64,000 bases of DNA from assembly GCA_903921785.1 (NCBI GenBank), contig CAIXRH010000131.1, forward strand, positions 1 to 64,000, in the 5' to 3' direction. Within the stretch, counting starts at the first letter, position 1. The number at the start of each line of letters is the position of its first letter. Position numbers and translations under genes: made by a program. This document shows, one piece after another, positions 42,620 through 52,993 of the stretch. The DNA comes from an uncultured Pseudomonadota bacterium (lineage in GTDB: Bacteria; Myxococcota_A; UBA796; SXON01). A model generated the notes under the pieces. It was not told the origin of the DNA and made no database searches. It saw only the letters and a list, made by a program, of their open reading frames with translations.

Positions 42620-43108
42620 ATGACCATCCTCCTCGCCCTCTTCTTCGCCTGCGCCGACAGCAACGACAGCACGGTGGCCTCCGGCTGTCACAGCTCCGAC
42701 GAGTGCCTCGACGGCAGCAACTGCTTCGCCCCCGGCGCCTGCAACGCCGGGATGGAGGAGCAGGTGCCCGTGGACTGCACCACCTCGGAGGACTGCTCCG
42801 GCGAGCTCGTCTGCCAACCTTCAGCCGCCGGCTGTGGTTTCACCGCGGGCGCCGCCTGCGTTGAGTCCTGCGTGACCGCCGGCTGCGGCGCTGACGAAGC
42901 CTGCGACGACACCACGGGGCTCTGCGCCCCCGCAACCTGCGCCGACGGCTACACCTGCCCCGAGTTCACCGCCTGCGTCGCCAGCGGCGGCGATGACCAC
43001 GGCTGCGTCCGCGACACCTGTGTCACGGATGGCGACTGCGCCGACGGCGCCTGCGTGGACGGCGAGTGTTTCGCCGAGCTCGGCACCTGCGACTGGGTGG
43101 CGCCGTAG
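42620..43108 (+). CDS. Cys-rich lipoprotein
   Basis: A 162-residue protein with a lipobox (LLALFFAC) and about 22 cysteines in short motifs such as SSDECLDGSNCF, TSEDCSGELVCQ, CGADEACDDTTGLC and VTDGDCADGACVDGEC. These match the 'x-C-x-x-G-x-C' modules common in myxobacterial surface lipoproteins (Dickkopf/EGF-like). Ligand unknown. A TACGCT at 42595-42600 may be the promoter. It ends 4 bp before a convergent LuxR-type gene. Confidence 0.72.
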   Translation: MTILLALFFACADSNDSTVASGCHSSDECLDGSNCFAPGACNAGMEEQVPVDCTTSEDCSGELVCQPSAAGCGFTAGAACVESCVTAGCGADEACDDTTGLCAPATCADGYTCPEFTACVASGGDDHGCVRDTCVTDGDCADGACVDGECFAELGTCDWVAP

Positions 43109-43112
43109 CCGC

Positions 43113-43772
43113 TCAGCCGCGCGACACCACGGGCAGCAGGTCTTCCAGGAAGAATGCAGAGAGCTCGGCTCGCCCCGCGACGCCCGCCTTCTTGTAGACG
43201 CCCTGGGCCTGGTCGCGTGCCGTGTGCTCGGTGGTGCCGCGAATCTGGCCGATCTCCCGGTGGGAGAGCCCGAGCAGCAGCAGCCGTGCCACCTCCATCT
43301 CGGCGGCGGAGAGGCCCCAGGTGCGGAGCTGCTCGGCGATGGCGGCGGCGATGGCGGTGTTTGGAGCGCGGGTGCTCTCGCGGTAGTTCTCGGCCTCCAC
43401 CCGGCGCCGCTCGGCCTCCGCGAGCTCCAGCGTGAGGGCGTTGGCGGCCTGACGGGCGGCTTCCGCTTCGGAGGCGGAGGAGAGCGCTTGCTCGCGAGCA
43501 TCGGCCGCGTCGGCGGCGGAGCGGCGAGCTTCGTCGCGCGCCTGGGCTTCGCCGAGGCGTGCAGCTCCCTCGTCGGCGCGGGCGCGCGCGGCGTCGGCTT
43601 CGGCGCGGGCCTGACGATCACGCGCCGCGGTCCACTCCACGATCAAGCGTCGCGCGCCGTAGGCCGCGCCCGCGGTGGCGGTCACCACCGCGAGGCCCTC
43701 CATCACCAGGTGGTGGAGCGGCGCTCCGTCCTCCGCGTCGCCTGCGAGGTCGAAGCACAGGGGGATCGCCAA
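43113..43772 (-). CDS. Membrane-bound LuxR-type regulator
   Basis: The 219-residue frame has a hydrophobic helix (GLAVVTATAGAAYGA, about 26-40), a long Ala/Glu/Arg coiled coil (about 45-135) and a LuxR HTH at the C-terminus (GLSAAEMEVARLLLLGLSHREIGQI...GVYKKAGV, about 150-200). The start is uncertain: TTG 43772 is the first possible start, an in-frame ATG at 43703 also precedes the helix, and upstream codons spell another helix with no start codon, overlapping the end of the PpiD-like gene. Likely a one-component, membrane-tethered regulator. Confidence 0.72.
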   Translation of the reverse strand: MAIPLCFDLAGDAEDGAPLHHLVMEGLAVVTATAGAAYGARRLIVEWTAARDRQARAEADAARARADEGAARLGEAQARDEARRSAADAADAREQALSSASEAEAARQAANALTLELAEAERRRVEAENYRESTRAPNTAIAAAIAEQLRTWGLSAAEMEVARLLLLGLSHREIGQIRGTTEHTARDQAQGVYKKAGVAGRAELSAFFLEDLLPVVSRG

Positions 43773-43837
43773 AAGCGCGAAGCCGATCGACGCGATGCGC
43801 CAACCGGAGGAGGGGTCGGGGCCGCGCGCAGAACCGC

Positions 43838-45337
43838 TCAGAAGGCGCCGCCGACGTTGATGTAGTACTGCACGGTGGACGCCTTCACGAGCTGCGCCGC
43901 CCAGGCTTCGAAGTAGGCCGCCTTGCGGTACTGGAGCAGCTGCAGGCGCGCCATCGCGGCCGAGCTCTTGAGCTCCTCTTCGCTCGGGTCGTCGCGGCGG
44001 GTGACCCGAACCACGTAGTCAACGCCGTGGAGCGTGACGGGCTTGGCGAGCACATCGCCGGTCTTCGCGGCGCGCAGCGCGGTGAAGAGCGCGTCGGCCC
44101 CGCCCATCGGGGCGATGCCCGGCACGGTGCCGCGGCCGAGCTTGAACTCGCCCGTCTCGTCCATCTGGAGGGACTTCGCCGCCGCGAGCGCGCCCGGGGG
44201 CACGGTGGGATTGGCGCTCCACTCGGTGATCATCTTTCCGGCGTACGCGTCGATCACCGCGGCGACCCGCTCGTCCTTCAGCATCTGAACCGCGATGTCC
44301 GGCTTCGCCTTCTCCAAGGAGATGACCTCGGCCTCGGCGATCGCATCGACCTTGAGGACCTGGAAGCCGCGGACGGTCTCCACCACCGTGGTGAGGTTGC
44401 CCACGCCTGCGGCGTCCGCCGCGCTCACGAGGAGGGGATCCAGCGCGTCGACCGCGACGGTGCCGAGGTCGCCTTCGGGGGAGGCGGTGGGGTGCTCGCT
44501 CCAGCGGGTGGCGAGGGCGGCGAAGTCGGCGCCCGGGGCGTGCGCTTCGGTGGCGACGGCCTCCGCGCGCGCCTGCACCTCCGCCTTCTCCACGCCCGGC
44601 ACGTCCTTGCGGAAGAAGATCGTGTGCAGGCTGTAGCGCTTCGGCAGGTTGTACTTGGCGTCGTAGTCTGCCTTGTAGCGGGCCTCGATCGTGTCGGCGT
44701 GGCTGGTGAGGTAGGCGTCGCGGTCGGCGTCGGACACGGTGACGTCGGCGTAGAACGCCTCGGGGGGCAGCGTGAAGTAGCTGGCCTCCAGCGTGGTCAT
44801 CCGCTCCTTCATGAGGCTCTGCGCCTCCACGTCGGTGACCACGGCCCCCTCGCTGATGAGGTCCTGCATCTTGGTGAGCAGGAGCCGGTCGTGGATCTCG
44901 ACCTCGAAGGAGGCGCGGTCGTAGCCGTTCTCTTGCAGGGCGGCGAGGTAGGTCTCCTCGTCGAACTTGCCGTCCTTCTGGGCGATGGACTGACGGCGGA
45001 TCTCCCGTGCCACCTCCTCGGGGGACACGGTGATGCCGAGGCGATCGGCCTCCTGGAGGATGGCGTGCTGCTGCACCAGCATGTCGAGCACCTTCTTGGA
45101 GAGGGACGCCCGTTCGGCGTCGGTCTCCACGTTGCGCTCCACCCGGCGGAAGAGGTGCTCGTATTCGGAGAGCGGCACCGTTTCCCCGTTCACGGTGGCG
45201 GCCATGCCGCCCGAGCAGCCGCCGCCGCGGGCGCTGCGACCGCCGCCCACCACCACGAACATCAGCACCACCATCCCGATGATGAATCGGGTGCTGGCGG
45301 AGTCCGTGCTGGACCTCATCTTCTCGATCAACGACAT
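43838..45337 (-). CDS. PpiD/SurA-like peptidyl-prolyl isomerase
   Basis: A 499-residue envelope foldase: cytoplasmic N-terminus, one membrane helix (RFIIGMVVLMFVVV, about 18-32), a SurA-N-like segment (SEYEHLFRRVE...MLVQQHAILQEADRLGITVS), and a parvulin-type region (about 205-310: YNLPKRYSLHTIFFRKD, ARAEAV, DFAALATRWSEHPTASPEGDLG). Such proteins help outer-membrane protein maturation. ATG 45337 is chosen as the start just before the helix. It is divergent from mreB. Confidence 0.85.
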   Translation of the reverse strand: MSLIEKMRSSTDSASTRFIIGMVVLMFVVVGGGRSARGGGCSGGMAATVNGETVPLSEYEHLFRRVERNVETDAERASLSKKVLDMLVQQHAILQEADRLGITVSPEEVAREIRRQSIAQKDGKFDEETYLAALQENGYDRASFEVEIHDRLLLTKMQDLISEGAVVTDVEAQSLMKERMTTLEASYFTLPPEAFYADVTVSDADRDAYLTSHADTIEARYKADYDAKYNLPKRYSLHTIFFRKDVPGVEKAEVQARAEAVATEAHAPGADFAALATRWSEHPTASPEGDLGTVAVDALDPLLVSAADAAGVGNLTTVVETVRGFQVLKVDAIAEAEVISLEKAKPDIAVQMLKDERVAAVIDAYAGKMITEWSANPTVPPGALAAAKSLQMDETGEFKLGRGTVPGIAPMGGADALFTALRAAKTGDVLAKPVTLHGVDYVVRVTRRDDPSEEELKSSAAMARLQLLQYRKAAYFEAWAAQLVKASTVQYYINVGGAF

Positions 45338-45396
45338 GGTGGCTCCGGCGGCCGGCGCGCCTAACCGCAAATCGCGGCTTTGTCGCCGCGGCCCTC

Positions 45397-45426
45397 TTGT
45401 CACGTCAAGCTATTTCGCGATAGACT
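45397..45426 (+). promoter_or_regulatory. mreB promoter
   Basis: TTGTCA (45397-45402), an 18-bp spacer and TAGACT (45421-45426), about 44-50 nt upstream of ATG 45477. It is a conventional leadered sigma-70-type promoter. Confidence 0.65.
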
Positions 45427-45476
45427 CGGCTTCCCTCCGCTTCGTCCCCCGAAGCTCAGCCCTCCCGGGTGTCCAC

Positions 45477-46502
45477 ATGTTCAATTCCGTTCTCGGCCTG
45501 TTCTCCCAGGACATGGCGATCGACCTCGGCACGGCCAACACCCTGGTGTACGTCAAGGGGCGCGGCGTCGTCTGCAACGAGCCTTCGGTGGTGGCGATCC
45601 ACCATGATCGGAAGGGGAACAAGAAGGTGGTCGCGGTGGGCACGGCGGCGAAGGCGATGCTCGGCCGATGCCCGACCGACATCCAGGCGGTGCGCCCGCT
45701 CAAGGACGGCGTCATCGCCGACTTCGAGCTCACCGAGCAGATGCTCCGCCACTTCATCGAGCGGGTGAACGGCCGCAAAAGCTTCGTGGCGCCGCGCATG
45801 GTGGTGTGCATCCCCTACGGCACCACCGAGGTGGAGAAGCGCGCGGTGCGGGAGAGCGCCGAGAGCGCCGGGGCCCGCGAGGTGCACCTCATCGAGGAGC
45901 CCCTGGCCGCCGCCATCGGCGCCGACCTCCCGATCACCGAGCCCACCGGCAACATGGTGGTGGACATCGGCGGGGGCACCACCGAGGTCGCGGTGATCTC
46001 GATGGCCGGGATCGTGTACAGCCGCAGCATCAAGGTGGGCGGCGACCACATGGACGAGGCCATCACCCAGCACATGCGCCGTCGTCACGACCTGCTGATC
46101 GGGCCGCGCACCGCCGAGGACATCAAGATCCGCCTCGGGAACGCGCTGCACGACGGCATGCAGATGGAGATGGCGGTCCGTGGGCGCGACCTGGTGCGGG
46201 GCTTCCCGCGCATCGTCACGGTTCACTGCGACGAGATCCGCGCCGCCCTCGAAGAGCCGGTCAACCTCATCGTCGAGGCGGTCCGCGCGTCCCTGGAGCG
46301 CACCCCGCCCGAGCTCGTCGGCGACGTCATGGAGCGCGGCATCATCATGACCGGCGGCGGCGCGCTGCTCCGCGGGTTGGACGTGTGCATCTCTGAGGCG
46401 GTCGGCCTCCCGGTGCTGGTCTGCGACGATCCGCAGTCGGCGGTGGTGAAGGGCTCGGGCCGCGCGCTCGAGGAGATGAACCTGCTGTCGATGCTGGGGT
46501 AG
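45477..46502 (+). CDS. mreB: Rod-shape-determining protein MreB
   Basis: The bacterial actin that organises the elongasome. The 341-residue protein shows MAIDLGTANTLVYVKGRGVV (phosphate 1), the KSFVAPRMVVCIPYG segment, VVDIGGGTTEVAVIS (phosphate 2), EEPLAAAIGADLP, and IIMTGGGALLRGLD (adenosine motif). It is full length. mreC and mreD do not follow in this window; the next gene is an unrelated lipoprotein. ATG 45477 begins at the family N-terminus MFNSVLGLFSQDMAIDLG. Confidence 0.97.
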   Translation: MFNSVLGLFSQDMAIDLGTANTLVYVKGRGVVCNEPSVVAIHHDRKGNKKVVAVGTAAKAMLGRCPTDIQAVRPLKDGVIADFELTEQMLRHFIERVNGRKSFVAPRMVVCIPYGTTEVEKRAVRESAESAGAREVHLIEEPLAAAIGADLPITEPTGNMVVDIGGGTTEVAVISMAGIVYSRSIKVGGDHMDEAITQHMRRRHDLLIGPRTAEDIKIRLGNALHDGMQMEMAVRGRDLVRGFPRIVTVHCDEIRAALEEPVNLIVEAVRASLERTPPELVGDVMERGIIMTGGGALLRGLDVCISEAVGLPVLVCDDPQSAVVKGSGRALEEMNLLSMLG

Positions 46503-46535
46503 GGGCCGGGCGTGGTGAGTGCTTGCCGCTCGGGA

Positions 46536-46541
46536 TAGCCT
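46536..46541 (+). promoter_or_regulatory. -10-like TAGCCT, 6 nt before start
   Basis: TAGCCT is followed by CCCGAG and ATG 46548. Nothing resembling a ribosome-binding site lies between them. Confidence 0.45.
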
Positions 46542-46547
46542 CCCGAG

Positions 46548-47821
46548 ATGCATGCCCTGGCGTTCGTGCTGGTGTTCGGCGTGGCCTGCGACGGCGACCC
46601 CCCCACGTACGAATCCGACCTGCATCAGGTCGTCTTCTCCGAAGAGTCCGGCATCGTGGACGTCGCAGCGTCCCCCGCCCCCTACGGGGTCCTCCAGGGG
46701 ACCACCATGCACCTGTCGCCGACGTGCCCGCTGGGCTCGCCGTGCGCCAACGTCGCGCACGGCGCGAGCCTGTGCTTCGACTACTCTATGTCAGCCGGTC
46801 ACCAGGACGGCATGGTCGCGACGTTCGACACGCCGGGACCGGTCACGCTGAACCTCGAGCCGAAGGCGTGTGGGCTGCCCGCTTCGGCGCCGCAGCCGAG
46901 CTCGGACGCCGTGCCGTTCGACGTCGTGGCGCCGGAGGACGTCGAGGGCGTCACGCCGATGCAGCCCGAGGCCTACACGGAGGGCCCCTACGTCTACCTC
47001 GACGCACCGGAGGGGTGGCTGAGGGAGGACTCGGCGCCTTGGCGGCTCGTGTCCGGGCAGGCGTTCGAGCTCACCGCATCCCTGCGGAAGCGGGGCTCCG
47101 GGACGATCCTCGCGCACCCCGCCGGGACCTGGCGGCTGGACGGCGCGAGTGAGGTGCAGCCTTCCGGCTACGCGTCGATGTCGGCGACGGTGCTCGCGCG
47201 CGGCTCAGGTCGGCAGACGCTGAGCTACCAGACCGTCGGCAGGAGCTTCCCGGTCGCCCCCCTCGACGTCGTCGCACACCCGACGGTGGCGCGCATGGAG
47301 CTGGCCGTCGGGTGGTCGGCAGGGGGGCCCATCCCACGCGGTCCGGCGGGTCCTTCTTCGTCCGGGCGGTGCTCTGGGACGAGGCGGGAAACCTGATCTT
47401 CGGCGCACCGGTCCATTGGTCCGTCGACCGGATGGTGGCGGTCGCGGGTCCCCAGCCCGCGGTGCTCGCGTCCTGGCTCCCGGGGGCGGACTACCTGTAC
47501 CTGAAGGATCTCTGCCGGGACCCGACCGCGGAGCACGGGGCGGCGATGGCGACGCTTCGCGCGAGCTATGGAGGCCAGCACGCAGCCAAAAGGCTGAGGT
47601 GGATCGTGCCCGACCCGGCGGAGGGTGGGGAGCCGTGGGTGGCCAGCCCGCTGTGCTCGAATCGTCTCGGCGGGAGCCCGAACACGGGCGAGGGCTCGCC
47701 CCTGTTCGGCATCGGCCTGCTCGGGTGGCTCGGGTGGTCGGGGTGGCGGCGGCGTCCGCCGACGCGGGGCTCCCCGGCGGGGACCACGCGCTCCTCAAGG
47801 ACCTCTGCCACGATCCCGTGA
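46548..47821 (+). pseudogene. Lipoprotein gene with a single-base frameshift
   Basis: The first frame (46548 to about 47325) starts MHALAFVLVFGVACDGD (lipobox) and runs as a beta-type exported protein. At a run of six G (about 47322-47327) the sense reading switches to the frame that carries FFVRAVLWDEAGNLIFGAPVHW, DYLYLKDLCRD and a C-terminal helix GIGLLGWLGWSGWRRR. A seventh G would restore one frame of about 420 residues. Without it the first frame ends at 47396. This is either a real inactivation or a sequencing/assembly error. The C-terminal 95 residues are repeated in the following fragment. Confidence 0.7.
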
Positions 47822-48069
47822 ACGAGCCGGGTGCGGCCATGACCACGGTCACCGCCAGCCTGGGGCTGCTCTCCGCATCGAAGTCGCTGAGTTGGACGGT
47901 GCGCGAGCCGGGGGAAGAGGAGCAGTGGGCCGCGGACCCGGCGTGCTCCGACGGCTGCGACTGTGTGCCCGAGCAGGCGCCCGCGGCGGAGGCGGCGGGC
48001 GCGGTGGGGGTCGGCCTCCTGGGCTGGGCGGTGGTGCATCGGCGCGCTGAGCGGGCGGGTCGGCGCTGA
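47752..48069 (+). pseudogene. Tandem 3'-end fragment of a paralogue
   Basis: This frame (ASADAGLPGGDHALLKDLCH ... GVGLLGWAVVHRR) is homologous to the C-terminal 95 residues of the gene before it: LPGADYLYLKDLC aligns with LPGGDHALLKDLC, GAAMATLRAS with GAAMTTVTAS, and GIGLLGWLGW with GVGLLGWAVV. It has no start or signal peptide and overlaps the end of the first gene in another frame. It looks like the remnant of a tandem duplicate. Confidence 0.7.
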
Positions 48070-48114
48070 GGTCGGGCCACGTCCCCCACCAAGGCCCTCC
48101 AGAAGAGAAGGTAC

Positions 48115-48182
48115 ATCTGGGCGATGCGCTGGGCCCGGTCCGCCTTGGTCCAGACGGGAAGCTGGCGCGCATCGCGGCGCCG
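48115..48182. repeat. Intergenic element, family 3, copy 1
   Basis: ATCTGGGCGATGC (48115-48127) and GCATCGCGGCGCCG (48169-48182) are separated by 41 bp. The same two blocks occur at 59489-59554. GCGATGC and GCATCGC are inverted, so the element can fold. Confidence 0.6.
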
Positions 48183-48222
48183 CCGCGGCGGTTACCGGAA
48201 GGCGGCGTTCGGAGGGACAGGG

Positions 48223-48807
48223 ATGATCGTACGGCTACTCCTGGGCGTGGGCCTCGGGTGTTCGGGCGGAGGGCCCGGCGCGGCGATCCCCGGGCGCGCG
48301 TTGCCGGATGCTCCCGCCCCCGCGCCGCTTGCCGCGGTTGCCCCGGCCGCGTCGGTCTCGGCGCCCCCCGGCGCGACCGCTCCGCCTGCCGCTCAGGAGG
48401 TACGGTGCGCCGGGCCCGTCACCGCGGCGACGTCCGGGCTCTCCGGGCCCGTGAAGGTCGATCCGGTGGAGGTGGACCTCACCGCGCTCGGCTGCGCCTG
48501 CATCGTCTTCCGCCCGGACACCCACCCGCTGGCCTCGCTGTTCGCGCAGGAGTACGGCGCGCCCACGGCGTGCGCGCACCTCGACGGGCAGGAGCGGGTC
48601 CTCGCCGTCGCTCCGGACGTCGCACCCACGGGGCCACCGACGCACCTCGTCGGCGGCGGCTACGACGTGCACCTTGGCTGGGGCAGCGCCAAACCGTGCC
48701 CCTACCCAGAGGAGTGCGAGAGCACCGGGTACACGGTGGACGTCACCGTCTCGCGCGACGGCGCGAGCCCGACGTCGTTCAGCGCCCAGGGGGAGTGCGG
48801 GTGCTGA
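48223..48807 (+). CDS. Lipoprotein of unknown function
   Basis: A 194-residue protein with a lipobox (LLLGVGLGC) and an Ala/Pro-rich linker (about 15-60). The C-terminal domain has about nine cysteines (VRCAGP, LGCACIVF, GAPTACAHLDG, KPCPYPEECEST, QGECGC). Strand-like segments are seen but no family. GGAGGGACAGG precedes the ATG. The neighbours give no clear clue. Confidence 0.65.
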   Translation: MIVRLLLGVGLGCSGGGPGAAIPGRALPDAPAPAPLAAVAPAASVSAPPGATAPPAAQEVRCAGPVTAATSGLSGPVKVDPVEVDLTALGCACIVFRPDTHPLASLFAQEYGAPTACAHLDGQERVLAVAPDVAPTGPPTHLVGGGYDVHLGWGSAKPCPYPEECESTGYTVDVTVSRDGASPTSFSAQGECGC

Positions 48808-48880
48808 GGGAGCGGGGTGCGTCAGACCGCGCTCAGACTCCCCGCTCCCCGCTGAAATCCGAGGCAGCTACCTGAGAACC

Positions 48881-49333
48881 ATGCTCCTCGCGCTCCTCAC
48901 GGCTTCCGCCCTCGCCGCCACCCCGGTCGCCAGCCTCGGCTGGGGCACCGGCGTCTTCGCTCAGGCGCCGGCCATCCGCACGGCCGACAGCCTGTCGTTC
49001 ACGGTGCGCGTGGCCCCGTGGTTCGCCGTGGAGGGGGCCGCGACGCTCGGCCTCGGCCCGGGCGGGCTGGTGGCCCCGGGGTTGATCCCCGGGGCGTGGG
49101 GCGGCGCGCGCTTCGGCGGGACGGCCGGCCCGTATGGCGCGCTGCGCGTCGGCGGTGACTCCACCGGGGCGCGGGGCGGGCTGGCCCTCGGGTGGAGCGT
49201 ACACCCGACGCCCGGGTTCTGGTGGGGGCCCGAGCTTCAAGGCGGCGCGGCCTACGGGAGCGGCGTGTACGCGGGCGGCGGCTTTCGGATGGAGTGGGCC
49301 ACGGCGCGGGCGCCGACGGCCGCGGCGGACTGA
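48881..49333 (+). CDS. Small exported beta-barrel-like protein
   Basis: A 150-residue protein with a signal peptide (MLLALLTASALA) and alternating Gly/hydrophobic strands (FTVRVAPWFAVEGAATLGLG, WGGARFGGTAGPYGALRVGG, GLALGWSV) as in small outer-membrane beta-barrels. The C-terminus is not a typical Phe-ended strand, so the barrel call is tentative. TACCTG lies 6 nt before the ATG. Confidence 0.6.
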   Translation: MLLALLTASALAATPVASLGWGTGVFAQAPAIRTADSLSFTVRVAPWFAVEGAATLGLGPGGLVAPGLIPGAWGGARFGGTAGPYGALRVGGDSTGARGGLALGWSVHPTPGFWWGPELQGGAAYGSGVYAGGGFRMEWATARAPTAAAD

Positions 49334-49368
49334 GGCCAGGTCGTCGGCCACGGGTGCCCGCCCAGCCA

Positions 49369-49444
49369 GGCTCGCTGCCGGCGGCGGCTCGACCGCGGCG
49401 TGGCCGGGCGGCACGCCGCGGCTCGACCCCCGCTCCTTCGACCC
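49369..49444 (+). repeat. Intergenic repeat, family 1, copy E, with internal hairpin
   Basis: CCAGGCTCGC, GGCGGCTCGACCGC and a block ending CTCCTTCGACCC follow the family order with several changes. CCGCGGCGTG (49393-49402) pairs perfectly with CACGCCGCGG (49412-49421), which could end transcription of the two convergent genes. Confidence 0.6.
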
Positions 49445-49481
49445 TTGGATCGGTCGACGTCGAACCCTCGGTGGGGTGCGG

Positions 49482-50444
49482 CTACCGGCGCCCTCCGGAC
49501 CGTCCAGCCGGTCGGCGACCCCCGCGGCCCTCCGGGCCCGGCGTCCGCGCGCCGTCCCGTCCGCTACGTTCCCCCGGCGTCGGTCCGCCGAACCGCTCCG
49601 GCGGCCACCCGAAGTCGTCCGGGAGCGGGGAGACCCAGCGCATCGCCGCCCCGGTCCAGGGGTGGGCGAAGCCGAGGATGTGGGCGTGCAAGGCGAGGCG
49701 GCCGCCGCGGTCGCGGCCGTAGAGATCGTCGCCGAAGAGGGGAAACCCGGCCTCCGAGAGGTGGATGCGCACCTGATGCGTCCTCCCGGTCTCCAGCCGG
49801 GCCTCCACCAGCGAGCGCCCGCCCGCCGTCGCGACCAGCCGCAGGTGCGTGATCGCCTGTTTCCCGGGTGTCCCCGCCTCGACTGCCGTGCCGCGGCGCC
49901 CATCCCCCCGATCCCGCACCAGCACCGAGCGCACCGTCCGCGGCGTGGGCGGGAACGAGCCGCGCACGACGGCGAGGTACGCGCGCTCCACCGCGTGCAC
50001 CTCGAACGCGTCCTTCAGGCGGACCTGGGTCGGCTCGTCGAGGGCCACCACGAGGAGCCCGGACGTGCCCTCGTCGATGCGGTGGACGGCGAAGGCCTTG
50101 CCGAACCAGCGCTCCACGGCCCGGAGCGCGCTGGGTTCGTGGCGGCCGGGCGCCGGGACGCTGAGCAGGCCGGACGGCTTGTAGATCACCACGAACCTTG
50201 GGTCTCGCGCGACCACCGCGGCCTCCTCTCGCGGGTCGAAGCGGGGGCGGTTCGGCTCCAGGCGCAGCGCCGCGGACGCCGCGCGCCCCATGGAGGTCAC
50301 CGGCGTGGCGTCGTCCCAGACCTTCCCCTGGTGCAGCAGCTCGCGGGCCTCCCGGCCCCGAAAGCCTTGCCCGGCGAGCCAGTCGGCGACGGTGGAGGGG
50401 GCCTTTGGGCCGGAGTCGTGCATTTCCCTGTCGTCAGCGCCCAT
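49482..50444 (-). CDS. RluA-family RNA pseudouridine synthase
   Basis: The enzyme isomerises uridine in rRNA or tRNA. The 320-residue protein has FVVIYKPSGLLSVPAPG, the catalytic AVHRIDEGTSGLLVVAL (Asp of HRIDEGTSG), AYLAVVRG, and ETGRTHQVRIHLSEAGFPLFGDDLYG. A weak S4-like N-terminus (ADWLAGQGFRGREARELLHQG) is present. The disordered Arg/Gly-rich tail after residue 280 is unusual. ATG 50444 or 50423 are both possible. A TATA-containing stretch (50454-50460) lies between it and the divergent MopE gene. Confidence 0.9.
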   Translation of the reverse strand: MGADDREMHDSGPKAPSTVADWLAGQGFRGREARELLHQGKVWDDATPVTSMGRAASAALRLEPNRPRFDPREEAAVVARDPRFVVIYKPSGLLSVPAPGRHEPSALRAVERWFGKAFAVHRIDEGTSGLLVVALDEPTQVRLKDAFEVHAVERAYLAVVRGSFPPTPRTVRSVLVRDRGDGRRGTAVEAGTPGKQAITHLRLVATAGGRSLVEARLETGRTHQVRIHLSEAGFPLFGDDLYGRDRGGRLALHAHILGFAHPWTGAAMRWVSPLPDDFGWPPERFGGPTPGERSGRDGARTPGPEGRGGRRPAGRSGGRR

Positions 50445-50493
50445 CAACCCCGGGTATAACGGGCGGCACCCCACACCCGCAGTTCGAGGTTCC

Positions 50494-52992
<2,499 letters not shown>

Positions 52993-52993
52993 C

